Positions 23,401-35,500 of a stretch of 64,000 nt of DNA are shown one piece after another; the stretch's first letter is position 1, and every line of letters starts with the position of its first letter. Under the pieces are notes generated by a model. It worked only from the letters and a program-made list of their open reading frames with translations. It did no database searches and had not been told where the DNA came from. Source of the stretch: Agelaius tricolor (lineage: Eukaryota; Chordata; Aves; Passeriformes; Icteridae). The stretch covers positions 17,638,001 to 17,702,000 of the forward strand of contig JALJCS010000004.1 in assembly GCA_023055355.1 (NCBI GenBank), in the 5' to 3' direction. A program made the position numbers and the translations under genes.

Positions 23401-26400
23401 TAATTTTTTCCCACCTCCAGAGAAGAGTAGGAATGCGTGTCTCCCAGGCATGTTATTTTTTGGGATGTTTTTGGAATAGTGTTATTTATGCCCCACCCAT
23501 TGGCAAGCCCGGGAAGAAAAGGCATAATCTAAGCCTTATTTAGCTTAAATACAGAGCTCTCTGGTTCTGGAACACAAATCCTTCATTTGCATCTGTGCGG
23601 ATGGTCATGTAGCATGCATGGACACAGAATGGCTACCAGTGGCACCCTTCCAGTTGTTACTGGGTAACTGTGCATGCACTGGAGAGGCCAATGAAAAAGG
23701 GAGCTAAGTACCCTCACTGCAGCAGGACCATCACTGCTGTAAGTTACTGTAGCTTTTTAGACAAATTTTAGAAAAATTTTAGACAAATTCTCCACCCACC
23801 CCACTGGGATAGGCACCATAGGAAGTGGAACAGCATAGGAAACAGAATGACCCCAAGGTGGAGGACTGCTTGCATACTTATACCTCAGCCCCAAGCAGCT
23901 GAAAGCCCCAGGAGCTCGGGTTAGGCAGGGAAGACCAGAAAGCAGAATCATAGTTCAACATGAAGTTAAATTCAAAATCTGTCATATTTCTCTGTATTTT
24001 CTTCAATGCTCTTTCTGTTTTCCTTGGAACTGTGTAAAGGCCTGTAAATATGATGCTTTCACTTTGTACAGAGAATAGTCTTCTAAAGAAAATAGTTGTA
24101 CATAGGAGAAAATTTTACACAATGAGATAAATATGTAAGAAGCTGTTTACATCTCATTCTGAGCACTGTTTGATGTTTGTGGTACTTATTTTTTTAGAAG
24201 TACAGATATACACTTATAAGAATCTCTTCTTTTACTATTTAATTGACAAAAATCAGTTTCTGCATCAAATTACTACTACTATATCAATTTTCTGCCTATC
24301 TTTATATTTGAGTATTCATTTTCAATAGCTAATGAATAAGCTGTCATTGCAAAATATCGAGGGGTTTGATGTTACAGTACTCCCAAGGCCTGTGGGACCT
24401 GGACCAGCACAAATTTGTAGTCAAAGACCAGTGTGTCTAGGAGTGGATGCCAACACATATAGTTGTCATTTGGGCTGGGCACACATCAAAAATGTTGTTC
24501 TACTAAGATCATATCAAGGATTTGTGACATGATATTTTATCTAACAGCAACATGGTCTTTTGGTCTACACCAGCACAGACTCTCTGTACCAGACACAAAG
24601 AGAGAGATCAGTACATGAATGACTTTATTCTGTTCTCATTTAAAGCACCTTACCACTATTAATTTTGATGGAAATGATATGTGCCCATGTCACTTACATG
24701 GCACCTAGGGAACAGTGGCTGTGTGGCTAATCCTTGTGTCTGTTTCAATCACCTTTTATTTGTAAATGCTGGTTTTTATCAATTTCTTTTCTTATAGGTC
24801 ATTGTCTCATGCTGCCTCCAGACAGAGCTGTCTTTGTGCTGCAAGACAAAGAAGTAACACAGGACAGTGGCTGTGGAGCACAATAATTTGCAGCATTCCT
24901 GTTTATTTTCAGACTTTGGAGAAAGGAATTAATTCTGTGGGGTTTGCACTTTTAAATCAATGTACGGTTTTAATTTAATTTCCACAGTCATTTTATGAAA
25001 CAGCAAATGCAATGTTCTGAATATCACCTATTAATTTGATTGTGGTCCAGAAATTATGCATTCCAGCTCTGAATTTCTGGTCAAAACTCCATCCTGAAAA
25101 CACTGAAACTGATAGATATTTTCCTTTTGACTGGGCCCCACACTGTCTGACTTCAGCACCTAACGTTTGAAACCTACTTATGCAGAAATTATATATTGTT
25201 AGTGGTGTTACCTGGATGTCCTATGAATCAGGAATTTGAGGTACAGTGAAAGATGTAGAAAAGACTGAAAAAGGTCTGACACTTTTTGTGATACTTTCCT
25301 TTGACACATACCAGATTTCCAAGAACTCTGGGCAAGTAGAAATACCATTGAAAGGGTATTTTGTCCTGAGAAATCTCATGCATAATGTATACAACAATTT
25401 ATAGATGAGTTTTGGAAACAAAATTTGCATTATTTTCAGTACTGTTTGGTGATTTCAAAATCTGCATTGTATTTATGTGATTACAAGCATCGATTTTGTA
25501 GCCTCAGTGAAAATAGCTAGGTTACTGAATTTCTGTGTGTACATCTCATACCTTTTGCTTTCCTCTCTTGGTTTTCTTTCAATGTGTTTAGACTGTGGGT
25601 TGCCTTCAGATGAATCTGAAAACACCAGCTGCTGTGTCACTAAAAAGTAGTTGTGTGTTCCCTTGGAGTAGTTTCACGAGATCTCCATAAGCAGAAGTTG
25701 TCTATGTGAGAAATTTGTAATTCTTCTTCTAGGGTTCTGAACAGAACTGGATCTTTTTATAAATGTTTTCATTTTAAAATTATTTGTGTTGAGGTTTTTC
25801 CTGATATTGTTTTCCTCAGCCGTTTAAATAGAAGAAATGAAAAAATATGTTGCTTGTTTTGGAATTGAATCTGACAGACCTTGTGTTTCTTGCTTTAAGA
25901 AGATTTTGAGCAGTTTTGAGCATATTTTTGCAGTCCTCAAGAGATATGCATGTGATAAGAATGTGGATTGTAATAACAGATACCAGAGGTGTATGAGGTG
26001 AGACTGCTACCTACCACTATAAGCTCTGGAGACATCTATGATTTAATTTTTGAGAATTTCTGTGATCTGTATTTGCTGTCCTGCACTAACTAATGGTCGT
26101 ACTGACAGTGGCTGATATTTTTCCAGGCTTGTTTGGTGAGTTTTATGTTGAACCTTGGTTATTGTCCTATCAGTTAAGGCACCCTGATATATGGCCAGCT
26201 TAAACTAGTGTGGCTTAAAATAGTTGTTTGATATGGATTCTTCCTGTTACAAGATTGGAGAATTTGGCATGATTCCCTAGCACAGAAAGAAAAGAAATGA
26301 CACAGTGTCTTAATAGTTGTTGTGGAATGTGACATGATTCCAGGTATAGCCATGTGGCCACTAGTTAGAGATAAGAGAGTTGAGAAGCTTTCTTCACAAA

Positions 26401-29400
26401 TGTTTTGCTCTGGGTGACATGAGCCTGCAAAGGTAAAAGCATCTGCCTGTACTTTATACAAGACTCTATTCCTTCTCCTCCTCTTCCCCAGGAGAGCTGG
26501 AGAAGTACCTCACTAATTTTATTTCATCAAATACTGTAGTCTCAGCGATATCCTCTTCAAGTGTCTTCTTACAGCAGTGAAGACGTCCCCACACAGCAAA
26601 TGAGGACCAGAATATTTGTGTAGATTGAATCTGCTTCAGAGAGGGGGAAGGGATGTGCCGACCCACTCAGCTGACTATTTTTAGCTGTCATGAATAATCA
26701 CAGGATGCAAGGGAAAGCATATCTCAAGAGATCACCCACAAAAGGAGTGAATTAATAGCAGAAGTGCTATAAATATACAGGGGGGTGGATGACTTGAGTG
26801 AGAGTGGCTACTTTAATGGATGAACTGTGGAGAGTTGCAGGAGGGGGATGTGTGTGTGGCAAAGCAACAGGAGTTTTCATGAGCATATTGTCTCAGAGAT
26901 AAACTCAGAAGGACTTATTGGTAGAAAATGTCTCTTCAAGAGTGTTGGGGCTTTTGCTCCCTTTTCTATAGCATATATTCTTAACTCTTGTGTTCTGTTT
27001 TTTCTTGACTTTTGTGTTGCTTACCTTTTCCACTATCTGTGGATTATCTTCTTTATCACAGTCATTCATTAATCTTTTCTGTCTTCAATTAAGAAAGCAG
27101 CACAAAGGCAAATGGATTATTTAGGCTCCTTCAGTACTAGTCTGATATGAGTGGCCTGACAAAGAAGCTTGAAACCAAAGAGAAAGTTCTCCCAGGCTTT
27201 TCCCAGAGTTGTTGCACATTCTGAAGAAATGCTTCTGTGTTTGATTGAAAAGAACTAGCATCTGTGGCAGAATGAAGCCAAAGACCTGTCACAGTGAACA
27301 GGAACAGATTGATTTCTGGGCGTTAAAGGCCATGTTACTGGTGATGTGCAAGATTTCTTCTAGTGTTGCCATGGCAGACAGCTTCACAGGAGCCCAGCTG
27401 CCTGTGAAGTAAGGTGCAGTCATTGTTCAGAAATGCACCATTTCTGGTTAAAATGAGTTATGAACCAGTTCGCTGTGAGTAGTCAGCACCATGGTTCTGT
27501 GCAGCTCGAGGTATGTATTGCTCCTTTTCTGTGTAAGAGTTCTTTTCTTTCACTCCAGGGCCCTAAGAGATTTTTACAGTGGGAATTGCTGAGTAGTGCA
27601 TCCTAGGATATTGATACAAATCATATGGGTACTCTTTGCTGGGAAACATTTCTTTATATACAGAAAAATTATTACCTCTTCCTATTTTCAAGTGTGTTTG
27701 ATTGCCTTGAAAAATGTCCTAATATTTATGTTTTGTTTATGTTTGTGTTATGTTTATGTCCTAGTGTTAGGACATTCTAAATGGTGTTATGACACCAGGA
27801 ACTTTGAAATATCTGAACTGCTTTTTTGTTTGCAAGTGGAAGACTTGTGCTCAGAAACATCTATGGCATTGAAATTCTTTCATTCCTTCTAGGGCAGTGG
27901 ACTTGTATTTACTTTCTGCAGCTTATGAGTCATTTTACTGAGCACTCAGGTGAGGAAAAGGACCTAGTAATTCCCACCTGAATAGTGCAGAAATAAATGT
28001 GATTTTGCAAGATTGACAGGTGTCCCTGCTTGTCTTTGTGCTGTTCAGAAATATCTGCCTACTGAGACTGCTGCTTGCCATAGTTAGCAAAACATGTTTT
28101 TATGCAGAACACCTCAGACTGACCAGGCAACAAAGTCCAAATAAGCCTTAGCTATAAAGTTTGTTTAAATTGCTGCTTGTCTACTGTGAATCAGAAGTGG
28201 TTCCTGTTTAATTGTTAATCGGAGAACAAAATTAGCTGATGTTTTACAAACTAATGCTTTATTCACTCAAGGTATTTTGTAAATTGTGTTGAACAGTGGA
28301 AAGGTGACAAAGTGTTTGTATTTGCGACATATTTTATTTTCTCTTTGTGATTTCCTACATGAGGGTTAGGTTCCTATTGTGGCTAAAATAAAAGCACAGG
28401 CAGTTCCACTGGGTCTTTTTAGTTTTATATTAAAAATTGCCAGTGTGTTAGTATGCAAGGTGTCTGAGGTGGTATGGCAGAAGTTTTCATTACAATGCGA
28501 TGCAAAAAATTTATTTACCTCAGCTCTTATAGTGCAGCTTTTGAGCAAACAACATCAAACTACCTCAATCAAGGTTAAACATCTAATGCATCTTTAACAA
28601 TTACAAGAATTGCTGCAAAAAAAACTAGGATTAGGAGCAGCACAATTGGTGGCTTAGCACAGTGCCCTTGCAGGGAGCACTGTACACTACTGTGGGAGAG
28701 GGAAGATTTTTGCTTCTTGGGTTCATTGCATCCTGTTGGGATTGTGGAGGGGAAGTGCTGAAGGATAACCCTGAGATTTTTGGGGTGGAATAACATGCCA
28801 GCAACGTTGCTAGGGCACCTTTCTTGGTCACCTTGAGAGGCTACAGTCAGGACTGAAGGGGCTGCCAGCCCAGCCCTCCATGCCTCATTGCACTGGGAGA
28901 GCCAGAGGCATCTTCACAGTCCAACAGGTATCAAATCTGACAGCATAACCCCACGTAAAGGGTGTGATAGGCAAAAGGCAATCAGCCAAGCAAATCTGTG
29001 TTAAGGCTCACTTTCAGGTTCCTTGCTTTGTACCAATATCTCTTTAATTCTGCCTAGAACTGGAACAGAGGCAGCCTGTGAGAGGAGCCTGTGTGGACAT
29101 GCAATTTTACCATGTTGCTCATTGCTGTGATCCTTGGCGCAGGAAGAAGTCTTGTCTGGAAAAGAATGTATGCTCATTTTTCTTTACTGGGAGCTGTTTG
29201 ATCACCAATTTTAAACAGTTTAAAGTATAAAAGGAGATAAAAATCAGCAGTCATGAGGTTGTGAGGAGAAAGTGAAAAATATTTTTTCAGTTTCTTTGAC
29301 ATGCAAGTTTTCAGGTTGTGAAATACCTTAGCTGTATTTTTGAGAAATAAATTTTGCTCTTGCAGTGGTTGTGCAGAGTATGATTACTTTGGAGCCAGAC

Positions 29401-29968
29401 TTTAAAAAAGACAATCTGAGGTGCCAGCTGGTAATAAATTTCAGGCAGAATGCAATTAAAACTCAGTCTCTTGATTCCTGGTAATCTGTCTGAAATGAAT
29501 ATTTAAGGAATTTGGTTTCAGCATGAACCACAGTTGTTACAGGCTCACCCATTGTCATGTAGTTAACTCCTGACACAGACAACTTGGAGTAGCTCTCAAA
29601 AGGTCTTCAAGTGACAGAAGATAGTGGAAGGAGTATTGAGAAGGAGTACAAATTCCTAATACTGCATAAATACTGCATGGAGTGTGCTTTGTGGCTAGAA
29701 AGCAAATATTTAACAAGAAACCCCAATAGCTCTGTTCATGGAGTCATGGCGAGAAGAATTTATGCCCGGCTCACACATAAATGAAGCCCCCAGGAGGCTT
29801 CCTTTTTCCTGTTTTGGAATTTCCATTGGGAAAAATTGCAATTAATGTGATCTAAAGCAGCTACACATGCAACTGAAGCCTTCCAGCCCTGGGAGCGCAG
29901 TGAAGCTGTGATGTCTGGGAACATCTCTAGAAAATATTTGCACTAGCATGAGGCCACACCTATCTCAT
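20461..29968. other. Intergenic, no gene seen
   Basis: About 9.5 kb of AT-rich DNA without a recognisable exon, RNA gene or transposon. Reading frames are below about 150 codons and resemble no family I know. A small hairpin (TGTCCTA...TAGGACA) occurs near 27758-27775 next to a TTTATGTTT-rich run. Confidence 0.6.
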
Positions 29969-30231
29969 TGTCCTGTTTTCAGTTAGGATAGAGTTAATTT
30001 CTGCTCAGCAGCTGTTACACTGCTGTGTTTTGTATTCAGAACAGGAACCATGTTGATAACATTCTGATGTTTTGGGTTTTGCCAAGTTGTGTTTATCCTG
30101 AGTCAAGGACTTTTTTCTTCTCTCATGCTCTGCCAGTGAGGTGGGATGCAAAAACCTTTGAGGGAGCACAGCTGGGACAAGTGACCTGAACTGACCAAAG
30201 GGATGTTCCACATCACAGAACATCCTGGCAA

Positions 30232-30239
30232 TATATAAA
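30232..30239 (+). promoter_or_regulatory. TATA box of the LTR
   Basis: TATATAAA lies in the middle of the LTR, upstream of the LTR's ATTAAA poly(A) signal at 30409-30414. This is the normal retroviral promoter position. Whether it still works is unknown. Confidence 0.55.
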
Positions 30240-30408
30240 ATGGGGAGCCTTACAGGGAAGGGAAGGGTCTGTCGGAGTTCAGGGTGGCGGGGGGATTGGC
30301 ATTGGTCAGCTGGTGGTGAGCAGTTGCATTTTGCACCACTTGTTTCCTTTTTATTGTCACTAATACCATCATTTACCATTGGTATTGCATTTTACTTTAT
30401 TTTTCATC

Positions 30409-30414
30409 ATTAAA
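30409..30414 (+). promoter_or_regulatory. ATTAAA poly(A) signal of the LTR
   Basis: ATTAAA, a common variant poly(A) hexamer, lies about 170 bases after the LTR TATA box and is followed by T-rich sequence. This matches the R-U5 position in this LTR type. Confidence 0.5.
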
Positions 30415-30883
30415 CTGTTCTTATATTACTCTGTAAGTTTTACTTTGATTCTCCTTCCCTTCCACCACATCAGGGGATGAGTAGAGAGGGCATTTGAGTG
30501 AGTGGCTGCATGGTGCTTTCTTTTCCATTGGATTTCTTTCTTTCCATTCCATTTCTTTTCCTTTTGGATGCACAGTATTGAACACATAGTGTTGAGGTAA
30601 TAACAGATCTGACCAGAGCATGTTAAAAGAAAGTTGTTACAAACATCCATTGTATTGGTTTAGCAGATGTTAGTTAGAATGCAGACGTATTTCCTCTCAT
30701 ATTTATTTAGTCTCCCTTATACTAGTAATACCTCACTTGCAGTTTGTGTTCTCTGTGGTATTTCACAGGGCTTATTCTGTGACAATGTCTCTCCTCAAAC
30801 ACCAGTCTGGAGTCTGTATTTAGTATTGCAGACAGCTCTATATTTTGGGAGTCATCTAATGAGAGCGATTAATAACCACATAT

Positions 30884-31827
30884 TTGGTATTTTCTTCTCA
30901 GAGGAAAAAACTTTTTCTTTCCTTGTCCTCCAGGCTGATTACTGTAGTTGAGAATTTTAAAGATGTTGAATATCCTTTGACTACCCTTGAAACCAATGTG
31001 GTCCTTTTGTTAGGAGCCAGCATGTTATTGCCTATGGTTCAGATCTTTTTTAAAGTGAGACAAGTAATTCAGAATATTACCCAGAGATCTGCACAAAGGT
31101 TGGATAGTTTGAAGTGGCAAGGAGTGTGGGATTGTTTGAGCAAGTACTTGCGGCAGTGGACATTTCCAATGTGTTTGTACCTTACTCTTGAACAAATTCA
31201 GAATCCAGAAAAACTAGTTAAGTGTTTCTTTAAAAAGAGTGCTGGCACTCCAGAGAGGACCCAAATCAGTGCAAAGTGTTGGGGCCTGGCCAGTCTTATT
31301 GAGCCATGTTCAACACTGCTCAGTGGCCTCAGGAGGGTCTCTGAACCTGACAATGAGATGACAGCAGGGCCTGCAGCTGGTCCCACCACGGTGACAGACA
31401 CTGGACAGGAGCTGGCACCAAAACCGCTGAAACTGAGCCAGCCGGTGCTGCTGGCAGTGGGGCCTGCAGAGACACAGAAAATACATGAAAGTCACCTGGT
31501 AAAAAAGCTGTAGCAAAAACAGTCAAGGATGACAGTGAGAGCAAAGAGGAGGAAGAGGCAGAACCATCACAAGGGTGATTTTCAGGGTCCTCATCAAGGC
31601 TATCACTGGAACTGGAAGAGGAGACAGAAGAGACAACAACATCTCAACCCCTATCTCTGAGCGAGCTACAGGAGCCAAGAAAAGATTTCAGCCATCATCC
31701 ATGTGAGCATTTCACTGCCTGGCTACTCCAGTGCTGGGATAGCAGAGACAGTAATGGTGAGCTAGAGGGTAAGGAAGCCAGGCAGCTGGGATCACTTGCT
31801 AAGGAATCAGGCATTGACAAAAAATAG
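30884..31827 (+). pseudogene. Endogenous retrovirus gag remnant, broken
   Basis: This is the decayed gag region of the ERV-L-like element begun by the LTR at 29969. A first open stretch (30884-31513) has no domain I can name. The frame then shifts near 31500. The next frame carries an acidic patch, a TGA stop at 31576-31578, then an open stretch with the capsid-like segment HFTAWLLQCWD followed by LEGKEARQLGSLAKESGID. It ends at a TAG (31825-31827) beside an A-run, which suggests a small indel. Frameshift plus stops mean no functional product. It is an old insertion in the host genome, not an infectious provirus. Confidence 0.75.
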
Positions 31828-32500
31828 GGAAAAAAGACACAAGCCCTTAGTTGCTGAAGGAGACTCTTATCAAGTGTGAAGGAAAGGTATTCCTATAAGG
31901 ATGATGTTCCATGTAACTCAGGCAAATGGACTACAATAAAGACAGGTATTCAATAACTGAGGGAAATGAAATATGAGAAAGAAATGAAATTTTGATCCAG
32001 AAAATGTGTAGCTCCCCATGGATCCAGATGACCTTTTCTGTCAATGAATTTTGTGGAGGAAATTTGTACAGAGTGCACCAGCAGTACATGCCGACCCCCT
32101 GGCAACAATTTTTGGAAAGGTGATGCACCACCAGCAGTCAGTGACTTGATTTGGCAATTCTGGGAATTTCAAGAGAGTATTTCTTTCTCCATCGCTGTGG
32201 GGAAACTGATAGATAAACTGACAGATAAACTGGCTCATGAGTTCCAGCGATTCAGAGAGAATATGTCCTGCTCCCCACCTGTACAGGCCCATATTTCAAC
32301 AACTGACAGAAGGTGTCCTTTTGTACCAGAGAGAGAATGTAGAAGGACACACCACAGGGTGCCCTGTGGCTTTACCTTTGGGACCATGGAGAGGATATGA
32401 GGAAGTAGGATGGACCACCTACCTTGATCCTAGGTGCACAGGTGCAGGAATTGCAAGGAAAAACAGATGGGTTTTTATCCAGGAAAGTTTCTGCTCTGTC
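31828..32500 (+). pseudogene. Decayed continuation of the retroviral internal region
   Basis: Similarity to the gag region of the same element seems to continue in scattered frames, for example a short open stretch at 32044-32400. Multiple stops are present, and I see no pol, protease or env segment. A small 12-base imperfect tandem repeat (GATAAACTGACA-like) occurs near 32208-32232. The right limit is approximate, because similarity fades into ordinary AT-rich DNA around 32500 with no 3' LTR. Confidence 0.5.
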
Positions 32501-35500
32501 CAGTAGACAGTTTTTCAGGAAGAAGGGAAACTTTTGAGACTTAGAAAGATTGAGGCATATTGCTCTTGCAGAACAGAAACCGAACCAAGCTAAGTCAAAT
32601 AACCAAACAAAACCCCCAAACACCATAATTAAATTGTTAGCATGGGACATCTATTATCCTCCTACCTATTTAGTAGAAAGTACAAGGAGGTTTTATGAAA
32701 ATATAACGAATAGGTATTAAAACAGCAATTGTCCTGTGGCATAACTGTTCATGGTCACTTGACATGGAGATACTGTATCACTTGATAAAGTGGAGTTATC
32801 TAGCACATTCTAGCAGTATCTTGCAAAAGCAAAACCATAGAAACTTTCTACCATATCTAAACTAGTTCCTACTTCTAGTTGTAGTATTTTGTCTAACTGA
32901 TTGGGCACAGCATCAAGCCACTTCTAATTCTCCTTGAGCAATCATATGTTAGTCAAATGCTCATGGGGAATAGCACAGACAGATGCAAACTAATGATTAG
33001 ATTTTGATTGCTGATTTTGTGAAGAATCTAATCTTGTACTTTTGGCCATGATTTCAAAGAAACTCCAGATAGGTTAGGCCAGAATGTCTCACTAGAGAAA
33101 CAAGGCTCATCTTTCATCATGGTGCTGTTTCTAAGAGCAAGACTGAAGTAAAACTCTTTGGCTACTTGAAATACTCATTGAGTCATTTGGGCAAATTTTC
33201 ATCTCAAGACTCTTTGAGCTCATGCAATTTGCAACCATATGGCAGGACTGTAAAGGTCATCTGGTATGAAAAGAGGTCCCAGCATTTTCATCTTGTAGAG
33301 GGATAAATACAGATCTGTAAACTACCTCTGCATCCTTCTGCAGATTCTTAGGAACTGCCAAGTACATAAATATAAATCCAGTACTTCTCCTCACATAATT
33401 CTTAGCCCTGTTGTGTCAGGAAAGACCCTGATAACTCATTGCTGAATTTGTACCCCAGCACAGTAGGCACTTAGCTAAGGTGCTTGTTCTGGGAGGGCAG
33501 CCTTTTGCAGGGACACATGCACACAGACAGATGTATGTTCACAGTCCTGTTCCAAGACCTGGTCAACAAGCTTCCCTGTAGGGCTTCTCTCTCTATCAGT
33601 CATGGTAGGACAATCTCAGTTGAAGATGCATCTACATTAGGTACCTCAGTTAATTGCAAAACATTAGCTGGGTCAAAATACCACTTCTTTTTTTCCCTTG
33701 GTCTAAAAATGTACAAAATATGTTTCTCTGAGGTATTGAAAATCCTAACCTAAATCACGCAAAATACAAGCTCTAGTTGTGCTGCTGGGCAGTGGCTTCC
33801 TCTCCTGCTTCTCACTGAAGACCCCTTCATCTGGCAATAGAGCAGGAGATTTTTAGAAATAGGCTGGTTGCAAAGAAAATGCAGGTTGCCAGGACACAGC
33901 TACTCTTCTGAGATTTCCAAACATATAGTTTTATGTACCACTGTCCTCTTGGCATATAGCCTCATTCAGTTTTCAAAGACAAAGTGAAAGTTTTCTCATC
34001 TCTCAAGATGGAGAGAGTATGTGTATACAATTTCAGGTAAGGTATATTATGGGAACATTGCAGTTCAAATAGTAATGCTTTGTATAGACAGGAAGTTTTC
34101 AGCTTATATAAAGCTTAATAGAAATCCAAACAACTTTAATTCTTTCTTGTAGGTATGCTTAATGGTGTCCATAAAATAATGCTTAGTTACTGATTTTAAT
34201 GGCTTTTTCTTATTAAAAAAGAAAAAGTGCAGTGAGTCATATTGGAAGAGAGAAAAGGCAAGGTTGATCCAAAATATTCTGAAATAAATATAAGGCATAA
34301 CTCTTAGTCATTAGCAACTAATTTTTTTCTTGAGTGATTCAACATCCCCAGAACAACTGTGACTACATAAACCACTGCTCTGAAACTGGTCCCTCTGGAG
34401 TGATCTTCCTTCATTGATGGAGTTCTTTTTTCTAGAGAGGAGAACAGAATAGATGGATGCCAGGATTATTTACAAGCAGTCTAATCTCCCTAACAGCTCT
34501 CACAAACCATTCATCTGGTTCAGAATATGAAGGATACTCAATTATTCAATGAAAAGGTTAAGCTTGTGGTAATTATGCATAGTCAGTAATGAAATGTACT
34601 TCCCCTGGGTATTTTTTTAAAAGGATGCAGGCTGACAGATGTTTTCCACATCCTCTCTGGCAATGTTTTCTGAGGTTTTAGTTTGCAACACTGTTTATGC
34701 TTATTTTCAAAATGCAGTTCATTGTCTTTAATGCTTTACTGAAGTTGTAACTGGATGACAGTGAAGTAAGTCAGCCACAAAAATCTGTGTGCCTCCAAGC
34801 CAAGGCAATGCTACTCCTACCATTATTGTGTAACTATGAATATTCTGCTGCATAAGAAGAGTCAGGGCCAGCCCACCTAACTGCTGGCTCCACACTTTCA
34901 TCCTTCCTTACATCTATCCATCTCTTTGCTTTCAATATAACACTTTTCTTGTTAAGTATTTTGTACATAGCCATAAATTATGATACATATGTAGGAACTT
35001 GTGACTGTACTGCTTGTGGCATATTTGGCTGTGGTACTTGGATGTGAGCTGGCTTTTGTCTTCAGTAATTGCTGAAGGTTTGTTTTGTTAATAAAATCTT
35101 ACTGACGAAGCACTGGGACTCTAAAATGATAAATAACTTTGTTAAAGACATCCTCTACCTTTAACCAAAGCTATTTATATCAACATCTTGCCTTGAGTAT
35201 CGATACTTTGATGAATAAATGCTAACACATTGTACTATGCCCACATAAGAGGTCACACAGAGACCTCTGCACGAGGCCTTTCTGAAGTTCACTGCAGGAC
35301 TGAGCTTCATGCACACCACCCATGGCATTGAGGTCTCTGCTGGGGAGAAGCCTAATGTCCCACTACCCTCATTGCCAGGGGCAGGGGACACAAAGAAAAC
35401 TCACTCAGAGTGTTGGAGCACTCTCTGCCAAGAGCAAAAATGATTTGCAAATCTTGATCCTTTGAGCAGCACTGTTTCAATTATTTGCATCCAGAGGCCA

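Larger units (their letters stand above)
29969..30525 (+). mobile_element. ERV-L-like LTR (5' LTR)
   Basis: The sequence starts with TG at 29969 and continues CAGTTAGGATAGAGTTAATT, the hallmark start of the abundant avian ERV-L-type LTRs. Further matches are GTGTTTATCCTGAGTCAAGG, CTCATGCTCTGCCAGTGAGG and GAGTGAGTGGCTGCATGGTG near the end. It contains a TATA box (TATATAAA, 30232-30239) and an ATTAAA poly(A) signal (30409-30414), in the order expected for U3-R. The 3' boundary has diverged and is approximate. No matching 3' LTR is present in the window. Family naming is from memory of avian repeats. Confidence 0.75.

Noticed and set aside
23757..23795. Repeated TTTTAGACAAATT motif
   Set aside because: A very short local duplication in AT-rich sequence with no wider structure.
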